A stretch of DNA of 64,000 bases from Aquimarina pacifica (lineage in GTDB: Bacteria > Bacteroidota > Bacteroidia > Flavobacteriales > Flavobacteriaceae): contig NZ_JACC01000028.1 of assembly GCF_000520955.1 (NCBI RefSeq), positions 1 to 64,000 of the forward strand, read 5' to 3'. Numbering within the stretch: the first letter of the stretch is position 1; each line of letters begins with the position of its first letter. The notes beneath the pieces were generated by a model. The model saw nothing but the letters and a program-made list of their open reading frames with translations, was not told the origin of the DNA and made no database searches. The translations under genes were made by a program, and so were the position numbers. Below are positions 44,646-53,741 of the stretch, piece after piece.

Positions 44646-46235
44646 TTATAGATCTATCATAAAGCTAACCAACTCTTCTTTTTGGGCAATAGGAAGTTTT
44701 TTACGCAATCTATAGCGAGCAACACGAACACTGTCTGGTGTTACTCGTAGGATCGATGCTATTTCTTTTGATGATAAGTTAAGTCGCAATAGCATTCCTA
44801 ATCGTAATTCTGCCGGGGATAGTTTTTCTTCTGAAAGTGCAGATAATTTTTTTATGAATGCCGGATGGATTTCTTTGAAAAAATTATTAAACTCGTCCCA
44901 CTCTTTTTCCTGATGTAGATTAAAATTAATTTCTTGGGCAATTTTTTTTAAACTAACCTTTTGATCAAAATTTTTTCGATTAGCAATATTCGTAAGTGCT
45001 TGCGAAACATCATACAACATCTTATTTTTCTGAGACAGGTGCAGACTGTATCTTGACAATGCTGCCGTCTTTACATGCACTTCTTTTTGTAAGTTTTTTT
45101 CTTCAAACGCTTTTTTTTCTATTTCAACCTTCAGGGCTCTTTCTTTGTATTCTTGCAGTTTTGTATTCTGAATTCTTTTTTTTCTAAAGTATAAAAATAA
45201 AATGATTGCTATAATAACTGTCGTTCCTAAACTTACCCACAACAGATTCTGATGAGCACGACTCACTTTTCCTTGCTGTAGTAATAAATTAATTTGTGCC
45301 TCTTTTTGCTTGGTTTCATAAATGGTTTGCAAGGTATTAAGCTGATGTACATTTTGCATTGTTGTTAGCTCATCATTTATGTGCTCACTTTTAAGTAAGT
45401 GATCGAGTGCTTCTTTATAATTTCCTGTCAGTTTATATGTTTTAGACAAATCTTTATGTGCACTTCTTAACTGATGCTTATCGTTAAATTGATTCGATAA
45501 TTCATAGGCCATTTGTGTATACATTAAGGCCTTGTGATAGTTGTTCGTTTTCCTATTAATATCCCCTAAATTATTTAGAACACTAATCCGATCAATTGTA
45601 TTTATTTTTGCAAAGAATTGATCCGACTTTTCGAAATACTCATATGCCAAATCATATTGCTCAAGATCTTCATAAATACTTCCCATATTTTCATGCACCT
45701 TGGCGATCCCGGCATGATAACTTATCTGTGTAAATAATTCAAGACTTTCTTTTTGATATTGTAATGCTTTAAGATATTCTCCTTGCTTTTCGTAACAAGA
45801 ACCGAGTAACCCTTTTGTTATTGCTGCACCTCTTAAATAATCATTGGCCAATGATATTGCCAGACTTTTATTAAAATAGATGATGGCCTTTCTTACGTTT
45901 TTTAATGAAAGTTGTATTTTACCTATTTCATTTTGCAGATGAACAACCAGTGTATCATTCTTTTTGAGCACCCCTAAAGCATGATTATAGTGCAGGATGG
46001 CTTCGTTATACACCCTTGCTTTTTGATAAAATTCACCTAATTGAAGAAATTTATAGGCGATTTCTGAAGGTATGTTCTTTTCCTGAGCCGTTTTGAGTTC
46101 TAATTCTAACACTCGAAATGTTTCATCTACATGCCTTTTCTCCTCTTGCTCCTTATGTTGATATATTTGCGAAAATAGGGTAGGTTTAATTGATATAAAG
46201 AAAAACAGGAGAATAATCTTTCGATAATGTTTCAT
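44646..46235 (-). CDS. TPR/LuxR-type transcriptional regulator, membrane-bound
   Basis: 529 residues from the ATG at 46233-46235 (MKHYRKIILLFFFISIKPTLFSQ signal peptide). TPR repeats fill residues ~50-300 (AILHYNHALGVL; KALQYQKESLELF; DLAYEYFEKSDQFF; ALMYTQMAYELS). A membrane helix (about 335-355, LLWVSLGTTVIIAIILFLYF) leads to a coiled coil and a C-terminal LuxR-type HTH (SPAELRLGMLLRLNLSSKEIASILRVTPDSVRVARYRLRKKL). Periplasmic sensing with cytoplasmic DNA binding is likely. Such regulators are often next to TonB receptor loci; here it is upstream of the receptor/phytase pair. Confidence 0.85.
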   Translation of the reverse strand: MKHYRKIILLFFFISIKPTLFSQIYQHKEQEEKRHVDETFRVLELELKTAQEKNIPSEIAYKFLQLGEFYQKARVYNEAILHYNHALGVLKKNDTLVVHLQNEIGKIQLSLKNVRKAIIYFNKSLAISLANDYLRGAAITKGLLGSCYEKQGEYLKALQYQKESLELFTQISYHAGIAKVHENMGSIYEDLEQYDLAYEYFEKSDQFFAKINTIDRISVLNNLGDINRKTNNYHKALMYTQMAYELSNQFNDKHQLRSAHKDLSKTYKLTGNYKEALDHLLKSEHINDELTTMQNVHQLNTLQTIYETKQKEAQINLLLQQGKVSRAHQNLLWVSLGTTVIIAIILFLYFRKKRIQNTKLQEYKERALKVEIEKKAFEEKNLQKEVHVKTAALSRYSLHLSQKNKMLYDVSQALTNIANRKNFDQKVSLKKIAQEINFNLHQEKEWDEFNNFFKEIHPAFIKKLSALSEEKLSPAELRLGMLLRLNLSSKEIASILRVTPDSVRVARYRLRKKLPIAQKEELVSFMIDL

Positions 46236-46406
46236 AAAAATTATATATAACAACAGGGCCACTTTTCCCATATAGAATTGTAAACTTAATTCTCGAAAAA
46301 CTCTTAGTTGTTATTTGTGGATTATTTTTATGTTATTCTTTTTGATATTATTGTCTGTATTATCAAAAGTTAAGTCCTTTTTAGATAACTCTATCATTAG
46401 AAATAC

Positions 46407-46442
46407 AAAAAACCGCTTCCCAAAATTAATTGAAAAGCGGTT
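46407..46442. terminator. Terminator after rpmA
   Basis: AACCGCTT / AAGCGGTT arms, 15-base loop, followed on the minus strand by TTTTTTG, 26 bases past the rpmA stop. Confidence 0.75.
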
Positions 46443-46468
46443 CGTAATTTATTACAAGGAAGAAATCC

Positions 46469-46729
46469 TTATGCTTCAAAAGGTACTATAGAAACATATG
46501 ATTTATTGTCTTTCTTTTTTGTGAATTTTACCAAACCATCTACTTTGGCATGTAATGTATGATCTTTACCAGCATACACATTTTCACCTGGTTTATGAGC
46601 TGTTCCTCTTTGTCTAACAATGATGTTACCAGCTATGGCAGCTTGTCCACCAAAAATCTTCACACCTAGACGTTTCGATTCTGATTCTCTACCATTTTTT
46701 GAACTACCAACTCCTTTTTTATGAGCCAT
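46469..46729 (-). CDS. rpmA: Ribosomal protein L27 (bL27)
   Basis: 86 residues beginning [43 protein letters not shown], the clear L27 sequence; part of the 50S peptidyl-transferase region. Starts directly with MAHKKG and lacks the cleavable N-terminal extension of Bacillota. Follows rplU after a 55-base gap on the same strand, as is standard. Confidence 0.97.
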   Translation of the reverse strand: MAHKKGVGSSKNGRESESKRLGVKIFGGQAAIAGNIIVRQRGTAHKPGENVYAGKDHTLHAKVDGLVKFTKKKDNKSYVSIVPFEA

Positions 46730-46784
46730 GATATAATATTTTATTTCTAGTCGTTTTTCTAGTAAACGAATAGAAGATTAAACT

Positions 46785-47462
46785 TTATTCTTCTATACCA
46801 CCTTTATGGTTATCTTGCCATTCTTTTAACTCGTCCCATTTACCATCGGCAGCCATTTTAGCTTGCTTAGGCCATGAATTAGGAACGTGATTTCCTCTAA
46901 CATCTTTAATAAACTCTGCTATTTGTTCTGGTTTTGTTTTTGCAAGATCTGCAAATGTCAAAATACCATTAGCATTTAGAGTTTCTGCGATTTTAGGTCC
47001 GATACCTTCAACTTTCTTAAGGTCATCTCCTTTTGCAGCAGCTTTTTTCTTAGGAGCCGCTTTAGCTACAGGAGCTTTCTCTTCTTTCTTAGTCTCAACC
47101 TTCTTAGGCTCAGCTTTTTTAGCTGCCTTAGGAGCTGCTTTTTTAGCTCCAGAAGTAACAATACTTTCGATAATGATTTCAGTAAGAGATTGACGATGTC
47201 CGTTTTTTACACGGTATCCTTTACGTCTCTTTTTCTTGAAAACAATAACTTTATCACCTTTAAGGTGCCTAGTGATTTTTGCTCCTACTTGAGCTCCATC
47301 TATAGCTGGGGCGCCTAAAGTAACTTGTTTCCCATCTGCTGCAAGAAGAACTTTATCAAAAGAGACTTTGTCTCCTTCTTCTCCTGGTAAACGGTGTACA
47401 AACACTTTTTGGTCTTTTGCAACTTTAAATTGCTGCCCTGCTATCTCTACAATTGCGTACAT
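46785..47462 (-). CDS. rplU: Ribosomal protein L21 with Lys/Ala linker and HhH extension
   Basis: 225 residues. Residues 1-105 are L21 (MYAIVEIAGQQFKVAKDQ... GYRVKNGHRQSLTEIII). Then a Lys/Ala/Pro-rich linker (AAPKAAKKAEPKKVETKKEE) and a C-terminal helix-hairpin-helix domain (DDLKKVEGIGPKIAETLNANGILTFADLAKTKPEQIAEFI) with GNHVPNSWPKQAKMAADGKWDELKEWQDNHKGG. Typical L21 is about 103 residues; the extension is a flavobacterial feature of unknown role, possibly RNA or DNA binding. Confidence 0.95.
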   Translation of the reverse strand: MYAIVEIAGQQFKVAKDQKVFVHRLPGEEGDKVSFDKVLLAADGKQVTLGAPAIDGAQVGAKITRHLKGDKVIVFKKKRRKGYRVKNGHRQSLTEIIIESIVTSGAKKAAPKAAKKAEPKKVETKKEEKAPVAKAAPKKKAAAKGDDLKKVEGIGPKIAETLNANGILTFADLAKTKPEQIAEFIKDVRGNHVPNSWPKQAKMAADGKWDELKEWQDNHKGGIEE

Positions 47463-47499
47463 AGCGTAACGTTTTATTAATTTTTTTCTAAAATAAAGA

Positions 47500-47523
47500 A
47501 CCCACCTATATTCATAGGCGGGT
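47500..47523. terminator. Hairpin between DUF4199 and rplU (terminator or leader)
   Basis: ACCCGCCTAT...ATAGGTGGGT on the minus strand (one mismatch), followed by TTCTTTATTTT. It lies 37 bases past the DUF4199 stop and 38 before the L21 start. Reading as a terminator is simplest; a ribosomal-protein leader role is possible. Confidence 0.5.
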
Positions 47524-47559
47524 GCAAATATACTGCTAATTAATTAACTGACAAATATT

Positions 47560-48033
47560 TTATACCTCTATAGATAGAGAATTTTGATTTTTTTTAGAAT
47601 TCCAACTTTCTTTAAATAGTTGCATAAACGACAGCGTAAGAACAAAAGTAGTGGCAATACCCATTACGGCAGCTATAAACACCACAGTTCCTACTCCTAC
47701 ATGATAATGCGAACTCCAATTCTCTAACATCATAGGTAAGAAGTTACTATTAATGTTAGTTACGTATACGGCAAAAAAAGATGTAAAAATAATAGTTGCA
47801 TTAAATCCTGTAAAAAGACCTGCCATAAACCCTTTCTGATATTCAAAATCACCAGCTAACTCCTTCTTATAATTTTTCATGGCTTTGTACAAACCAAATG
47901 CTACAATAAATCCGTTACCGAGACTAAAAATCGGGTTTGTCTGAACACCCACTAATGAAAGAATTAAAAAATAAAAAACAAGGCCTATTGCAATCAAAAC
48001 CCCGTATCTAATGGATATAGCTGATTTTTTCAT
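47560..48033 (-). CDS. DUF4199 membrane protein
   Basis: 157 residues, four predicted membrane helices; begins MKKSAISIRYGVLIAIGLVFYFLILSLVGV and has FKYQKGF-type FEYQKGFMAGLFTGFNATIIFTSFFAVYV, fitting the DUF4199 family of Bacteroidota inner membrane proteins. No function known. Stands upstream of the L21/L27 genes, separated by a hairpin. Confidence 0.8.
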   Translation of the reverse strand: MKKSAISIRYGVLIAIGLVFYFLILSLVGVQTNPIFSLGNGFIVAFGLYKAMKNYKKELAGDFEYQKGFMAGLFTGFNATIIFTSFFAVYVTNINSNFLPMMLENWSSHYHVGVGTVVFIAAVMGIATTFVLTLSFMQLFKESWNSKKNQNSLSIEV

Positions 48034-48132
48034 AAAACTCTAAATTTAATATTCTAACTTAAAGATATGAAATACCTACAGACTTATAACTTAAGATATT
48101 GTTAATTCGATAGTTACCTTACTTTAAAAAAA

Positions 48133-49197
48133 TCAAGACGCATCAATAATTTCCTTTACAGGCAGTTTTAATCTATTTTTAAAATCATTAGGGGCAATAC
48201 CATATTTCTCTTTGAATATCTTAGAAAAATAACTTCTACTACTAAAACCAATCGCATACATAACCTCTGACATATTCATATCATTTTTACTTATAAGATC
48301 TATTGCAGTTTCTAGACGTACATGGCGAATGTATTCTGTTACAGTACGACCAAATAACACTTTAAAACCCTCCTGAAGCTTCGCCTTTGACAAGCCTGTT
48401 TCTTTTGATAAATTTTCTAAAGAATATTCATGAGATACACTGTTGGCTATTCTCTCGGCTAGATCATTTATTAATTTCAATTCTCCTTCCAAAAGAACTT
48501 TAGGGCTATTTTTTTCTATCATCAGATATTCATATTCCTGAATATGCATTGATAGTATTTGATACACAATCCCCTCTATTAGTAATATGCGAGTAATTCC
48601 TTTTTTCTTTATTTTCTGAAGAGTTTCTATCTTATTTAACAGTTTAAAATTAAGAGCTCCAAAATGAGCATACGCCTTTTCTTGTTTTTTATCCGTAAAA
48701 ACCTGAAAAAGCTGGTTTTTAAGCTGAAACACATTATTAAGTCGCTTTTTCAAATACTTCTCTCTAACAACTTTTATAACATTAAGAACCAATTTCTCGT
48801 CCTTTGGAAAATAAGCATAATTATATCCTCCATATCGACTTGTAATAATGACTGATTGATGTTGTTCTATAGTATTTATCCTTTTTTGATAATCAAAACT
48901 ATGTCTACAATATCCTTTAAGACAATAAATAAATTGAATAGGATTAAACTTAGAAGCATCCACACTAATAATGCATTCTTTATGAAACACCATCTCTAAC
49001 TGTAGTAAATTCACCCCCCAATCAAAAGTAATAAACCTGATTTCGCCAGTTGCATTTGAATTATTAACCGTAAGAACATACTCCCCCCATCGCTCTTCAA
49101 TTTTACCTCCAATAGTATCTCTGATTTGCTCAACAGATTCTTTTAAATCCCTACCTGTTATGTTACATTCTAATATGTTTGATGTTTCGACATGCAT
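48133..49197 (-). CDS. AraC-family transcriptional regulator
   Basis: 354 residues. The N-terminal ~230 residues form an unassigned ligand/partner region (with QFIYCLKGYCRHSFDYQKRINTIEQHQSVII). Two HTH motifs at the C-terminus: HEYSLENLSKETGLSKAKLQEGFKVLFGRTVTEYIRHVRLETAIDLI and NMSEVMYAIGFSSRSYFSKIFKEKYGIAPNDFKNRL. A classical AraC/XylS DNA-binding domain. Long gene-free region on its 5' side, so targets cannot be inferred. Confidence 0.9.
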   Translation of the reverse strand: MHVETSNILECNITGRDLKESVEQIRDTIGGKIEERWGEYVLTVNNSNATGEIRFITFDWGVNLLQLEMVFHKECIISVDASKFNPIQFIYCLKGYCRHSFDYQKRINTIEQHQSVIITSRYGGYNYAYFPKDEKLVLNVIKVVREKYLKKRLNNVFQLKNQLFQVFTDKKQEKAYAHFGALNFKLLNKIETLQKIKKKGITRILLIEGIVYQILSMHIQEYEYLMIEKNSPKVLLEGELKLINDLAERIANSVSHEYSLENLSKETGLSKAKLQEGFKVLFGRTVTEYIRHVRLETAIDLISKNDMNMSEVMYAIGFSSRSYFSKIFKEKYGIAPNDFKNRLKLPVKEIIDAS

Positions 49198-50159
49198 AAT
49201 GATATGTGAAAATTTAATCCTAAAGAAGTAAATAGAAAATAAAAATTAAGTAGTTTTTTTAAATCTCAAAAAATATTCTATTTTTTTTAACAGAAAAACT
49301 GTATTAGAATAAATTACACTTTTGAATTTACTGTAGTAAATGTTTAGTTTTTATTTTGGTAAAAAAGAAAATCTAGCAATCAGCTTAATTGGGGTGTCAA
49401 ACAATGCTTATAATTTTACTTTAAAACGAAACTAAAAAAAGCCATTTTACAACTGTAAACTCAAAAGTGTAAATACTCTTAATCGAAGAATTTTCAAAAA
49501 AAACAAATCAAAACATAGGTTAAAACGACTATACTAATCTTTGATTCTTTTGATAAAGGTCGTTTAAATTTAGGTTCTAAGAATTATCATTCATATAGTG
49601 ATTCGAATTTTATTGTTAGTGATGTTGCATTACCGATTACGAATAAGAACTAGTAATTTCTATGGTAGCGTTTGTAATATCAAAAAAAAGAATCCATACC
49701 CTAAAAAATACTTTTAATAGAATATCATAACATTACTTAGAAATTAATATTAAAACAACCCTTATGATTTAGTTTAGCGCAAGCAAGAACAAAAACTAGA
49801 GATTCAAATAAGGGCGCTAAGAGATATCAAGCATTAGTGATACCTTCAAAATTTTGGGTTTTAAGAATTATCATTTTTTGTAGTGATTTTAATTAGTTGG
49901 TTATATTGTTTTTGATATCATTTTAATCAAATGATCTTTTGTTTTTTATAAAATTTCAAGGATTTTTCTAGAAAACTTTCATGCCATTTACACATTTTGA
50001 GTGTTCGCATGTGTCAAAATAAAACAAAAAAATATTTTTTTGTGCAAAGCAAAAATACATTAAGAGCATTGAGCCTTTTAACTCATATGCAATTAATGTG
50101 AACTCTATCAAAATACAGTATCAAAAAACAATCTCTATCTTTTATTAGTTGACTTTGTC
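49198..50159. other. Gene-free region of 962 bases with diverged ~40-base repeats
   Basis: Between the bioA stop and the AraC gene start. No supported ORF or RNA gene. Two related stretches, around 49573-49615 (TTCTAAGAATTATCATT...TAGTGATT) and 49857-49897 (TTTTAAGAATTATCATT...TAGTGATT), are spaced about 285 bases apart. They may be relics of a duplication or paired regulator sites. Confidence 0.5.
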
Positions 50160-51428
50160 TTAGATAACATCGTCTAAAAGACTAATGATAGAACTATAGA
50201 TTAATTCTAACTGCTCTGGAGAAATAATATACGGAGGCAGTATATAAATAGTATTACCCAAAGGTCTGAGATAAACTCCATTCTTCATAAAGTGATCAAA
50301 TATCTCATATCGTTTTTTACCATACCGATCCATATCTATCTTAAGTTCTATTGCATAGATCACACCCATCTGTCGTGTTGTTTGTACTTTTGAATGTTTT
50401 TTGATTTTTTCATCAAAACCTTTATTCGACGCTATAATATTTTTTATATTCTGCTGAATGTTTTCTGAGCTCAATAACTCTATTCCCGCCAAAGCAACAG
50501 CACATGCAATGGGGTTCGCAGAATACGTATGTGCATGAAAAAAAGCTTTCCCTACAGAATCATCTAAAAAAGCATTATATATATCTTGTGTACAACTCGT
50601 TACTGCCATAGGTACAAAACCAGCAGTTAATGCCTTAGACATAGAAATAATATCTGGTTTGGTTTCTACAAAATCCGATGCGAAGTTCATTCCTGTTTTT
50701 CCAAAACCAGTCATTACCTCATCTGCAATAGTAATAACCGCATGCTCTTTGCATGTAGCAAGAATTTGATCTAAATATCTAGCTTCATACATATGCATTG
50801 CATTAGCTCCCTGTACCAAAGGTTCATAAATAAATGCTGCCACTTCATTCGAACCAATATACTCTTCTAGTTGTTTTATTACTTGATTAATGTTTTGAGA
50901 ATTCGGAGTAGGAATTCTTTTTACGTCGATAAAAAAATCTTCGAAAGGACCGTTGTACACTGATAAGCCAGAGGCCGACATGGCTCCAAAAGTATCTCCA
51001 TGAAATCCATCTTCGAACGCTATAATTATATTTCTCTTTTCTCCTTTATTAAAATGATACTGAAGCGCCATCTTTATACCTACCTCATTTGCCGTAGATC
51101 CATTATCAGAAAAAAAAACTTTTTCTTGATTTTTGGGTAAGATTCTTATGAGTTCTTCTGACAATGCAATTGCCGGTTCATGTGTAAACCCAGAAAACAC
51201 AATTTGATCCAATTGATGCATCTGAGATTGCGCTTTATTTAAAATGTAATCATTGCAATGACCATACATTGAGGTATACCATGATGCAATACCATCAATA
51301 AACTCATTCCCATCTTCATCAAACAACAAAGCTCCTTTTGCTTTTACAATAGGCAATGCTTCGGGATGAATTTTATGTTGTGTCAGTGGGTGCCAAAGAT
51401 GTTTTTTATCCCTCTCTTTTAAACTCAT
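50160..51428 (-). CDS. bioA: Adenosylmethionine-8-amino-7-oxononanoate aminotransferase
   Basis: 422 residues. It makes 7,8-diaminononanoate in biotin synthesis, using PLP and SAM. Motifs: DKKHLWHPLTQHK (typical BioA start), GIASWYTSMYGHCN, FSDNGSTANEVGIKMALQYH, AFEDGFHGDTFGAMSASG and the PLP-Lys region SMSKALTAGFVPMAVTSC. Fold type I aminotransferase, cytoplasm. In the bio operon, 84 bases after bioD. Confidence 0.96.
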   Translation of the reverse strand: MSLKERDKKHLWHPLTQHKIHPEALPIVKAKGALLFDEDGNEFIDGIASWYTSMYGHCNDYILNKAQSQMHQLDQIVFSGFTHEPAIALSEELIRILPKNQEKVFFSDNGSTANEVGIKMALQYHFNKGEKRNIIIAFEDGFHGDTFGAMSASGLSVYNGPFEDFFIDVKRIPTPNSQNINQVIKQLEEYIGSNEVAAFIYEPLVQGANAMHMYEARYLDQILATCKEHAVITIADEVMTGFGKTGMNFASDFVETKPDIISMSKALTAGFVPMAVTSCTQDIYNAFLDDSVGKAFFHAHTYSANPIACAVALAGIELLSSENIQQNIKNIIASNKGFDEKIKKHSKVQTTRQMGVIYAIELKIDMDRYGKKRYEIFDHFMKNGVYLRPLGNTIYILPPYIISPEQLELIYSSIISLLDDVI

Positions 51429-51512
51429 TTTTAACGGTCTTGTAGATACATAACTAATCCTTACTACTTTATCTCTAAATTTTTCATCAAATTGATTTAG
51501 AGTAAAGATTCA

Positions 51513-52130
51513 TTACAGTTCTTTTAATTTTTCCTTGAACTGTTCAGCATATTCTTTAATTACTTTTTGATCAAAATAGGATTCATCATCTATTCTTCCT
51601 ATAACAGATACATTTGCCATTTTTTTAATGATATCTTCTGTTGTTTTATGCTCTTTACCATTAAAAATAACAGATACCGTAAAACCTTGTTCTGCCAAAA
51701 TCCAAATAGTCATAAGTGTGTGATTAATACTTCCTAGATAATGTCTAGACACAACGATGACATTATAATCTGGACCAATTATATCAAGTATTGTGTCTTC
51801 TTCATTTAATGGAACTAATAATCCGCCAGCTCCTTCTATGACTAGTGAGTTTTCTGTCTTTGGTAATATTATTTTATCAACATCAATAGTAACACCATCG
51901 ATATCGGCAGCTGCATGGGGACTCATAGGAGTATTAAGAGCATAACTATTTTGATGAAATTTGGACACTGAATTTGATACCAATTCTTTCACTCTATCTG
52001 TGTCAGAAAACGCTAAATCTCCTGCTTGTATTGGTTTAAAATAATCTGCTTGCAACGCCTCTACTACAATTGCAGAAGCTATTGTTTTTCCCACATCGGT
52101 CCCAATTCCTGTAATAAAAATTTTTTTCAT
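51513..52130 (-). CDS. bioD: Dethiobiotin synthetase
   Basis: 205 residues. It makes dethiobiotin from DAPA, CO2 and ATP. P-loop ITGIGTDVGKTIASAIVVEAL (classical GIGTDVGKT), then PIQAGD, VIEGAGGLLVPLNEEDTILDII and NHTLMTIWILAEQGF. Its start overlaps the DUF2007 stop by 4 bases. Encoded in the bio operon. Confidence 0.95.
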   Translation of the reverse strand: MKKIFITGIGTDVGKTIASAIVVEALQADYFKPIQAGDLAFSDTDRVKELVSNSVSKFHQNSYALNTPMSPHAAADIDGVTIDVDKIILPKTENSLVIEGAGGLLVPLNEEDTILDIIGPDYNVIVVSRHYLGSINHTLMTIWILAEQGFTVSVIFNGKEHKTTEDIIKKMANVSVIGRIDDESYFDQKVIKEYAEQFKEKLKEL

Positions 52131-52540
52131 TTTTGATTAAACTTAGTATTGCATATCGCACATCGATATTCATATTTTTTATAAAAAGGAAGTCCTCCAA
52201 ATAAAAATCCGAAAACAAAAGCGAAAAATGATTTGATGCTCGTGATAGTAGTAAAGTATTCTATTGTTTTACTTTTACAATTAGGACATTCTATCTCATA
52301 ACCAAGATCATCTACTACATATTTGCTAATCCCATCAATAATTTCGAGCGCCTTTTTTTTATCTTCTGATCGTACTTTAATCTTAACACCACCAATAGCA
52401 TTACTTACCAGCGGGTCTGTATCAATAGTGTGCATATCTGTCATATAAACATCAATTCCTTCTGTCTCTAACCTACCTCTTAGAATCAAAGCTTCAGAAG
52501 AATACTGAAAAACAGCTACAGTTGCAAACATTTCATTCAT
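52127..52540 (-). CDS. DUF2007-type protein with zinc ribbon and membrane hairpin
   Basis: 137 residues. Residues ~5-70 resemble the DUF2007 signal-transducing domain (VFQYSSEALILRGRLETEGIDVYMTD, then GGVKIKVRSEDKKKALEII). A zinc ribbon follows with CPNC (near 86) and CAIC (near 130), separated by a hydrophobic segment (SFFAFVFGFLFGGLPF). Overlaps both bioF (4 bases) and bioD (4 bases), so it is firmly inside the bio operon. A link to biotin is not known. Confidence 0.7.
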   Translation of the reverse strand: MNEMFATVAVFQYSSEALILRGRLETEGIDVYMTDMHTIDTDPLVSNAIGGVKIKVRSEDKKKALEIIDGISKYVVDDLGYEIECPNCKSKTIEYFTTITSIKSFFAFVFGFLFGGLPFYKKYEYRCAICNTKFNQK

Positions 52541-53691
52541 ACAAGAGCAAAGGTAGTCAAGTAATTTAATACAGCGTTTATTTCTTTTTTAGTATTAAAA
52601 CTATGCAGGCAAAAGCGCAGACGTTCCTTTCCTTCTGGTACAGTCGGAGACAAAATAGCTTTGACATCAATTCCTTTATTTTGAATTGTATTCGCTATTC
52701 TTTTTATATTTTCATTTCCAGAAATCAAACAACATTGTATCGCAGAGTTACTTTGTACGAAAATTGATTCTAGACCTTCTGTTTCTAATTGTTGTTTAAA
52801 ATAGTCTATAGTACACTTTAGTCTTCCTATATTCTCTGTTACCTGCAACTCATAATATGCTGACTGTATTGTAGCAACAGCATGTGGTGATAGTCCGGTT
52901 GTATAAATAAAACTTCGTGCAAAATTTACCAAATAGCTTTTTAACTCCTCTGATCCCAGAATTGCCGCTCCATGACAACCCAAAGCTTTGCCGAAGGTAA
53001 CAATACGAGCAAAAATTTCATGTTCTAACTCTAATTCCTGCAGGAGACCTGCTCCATATTGCCCAAAAACCCCTATGGCATGTGCCTCATCAACCACAAT
53101 ATGGCAATTATATGCTTTACATAACGCAACTAGACCTTGCAAATTTGGTGAATCCCCATCCATAGAAAAAATAGATTCTGTCACCACATACACTTCTTTA
53201 TGAGTATCTAACCCTGATAACAGTAAGGTTAATTTTTTCTCTAAATCCTCTAAGTTATTGTGGTCAAACTTATAGGATTTTGCAGTACTCATAGTAAGCC
53301 CGTCACGAATCGATGCATGAATTAATTCATCATAAAAAATTAAATCTCCACGCTGTGGTACTGACGAAAAAAAACCCACGTTTGCATCGTATCCAGAATT
53401 AAAAATTAAAGCAGCTTCGGCATTATGAAAAGTAGCCAGCATAGCTTCAGTCTGGCTGTATACCTTATGATTCCCTGAAAGCAACCGAGATCCTGTTGCT
53501 CCATTTTGATTCATTTCATTTTCTTGCAAAAACGTATGCGTACGATCAAAAATTTCTTTTGATTGCGCAAATCCTAAGTAATCATTTGATGAGAAATCTA
53601 CAAGAGTTTTATTAATTGGTAATGTACGAAGCGAATTCGCTTGCTGCCGCAACGCTAACTTAGACTGTAATTTACTTGGGAGTTTTTTCAT
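52537..53691 (-). CDS. bioF: 8-amino-7-oxononanoate synthase
   Basis: 384 residues from the ATG at 53689-53691 (MKKLPSKLQSKLALRQQ); the frame opens 7 codons earlier. It condenses pimeloyl-ACP/CoA with alanine, PLP dependent. Motifs: LVDFSSNDYLGFAQSKE, NGATGSRLLSGNHKVY, IVVDEAHAIGVFGQYGAGLLQ, and the PLP-Lys region IVTFGKALGCHGAAILG. First gene of the bio operon. bioB and bioC/H are not in this window. Confidence 0.95.
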   Translation of the reverse strand: MKKLPSKLQSKLALRQQANSLRTLPINKTLVDFSSNDYLGFAQSKEIFDRTHTFLQENEMNQNGATGSRLLSGNHKVYSQTEAMLATFHNAEAALIFNSGYDANVGFFSSVPQRGDLIFYDELIHASIRDGLTMSTAKSYKFDHNNLEDLEKKLTLLLSGLDTHKEVYVVTESIFSMDGDSPNLQGLVALCKAYNCHIVVDEAHAIGVFGQYGAGLLQELELEHEIFARIVTFGKALGCHGAAILGSEELKSYLVNFARSFIYTTGLSPHAVATIQSAYYELQVTENIGRLKCTIDYFKQQLETEGLESIFVQSNSAIQCCLISGNENIKRIANTIQNKGIDVKAILSPTVPEGKERLRFCLHSFNTKKEINAVLNYLTTFALV

Positions 53692-53699
53692 TATCTTCA

Positions 53700-53707
53700 C
53701 AAAGATA
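53700..53707 (-). promoter_or_regulatory. Candidate -7 box of the bio operon
   Basis: Minus strand TATCTTTG, matching TAnnTTTG. Transcription would begin only a few bases before the chosen bioF ATG, giving an almost leaderless mRNA and arguing against the 53712 start. No -33 seen and no BirA-like operator. Confidence 0.5.
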
Positions 53708-53741
53708 ATCATTGTGTTTATTTTCTACCTTATAGAGTTAC

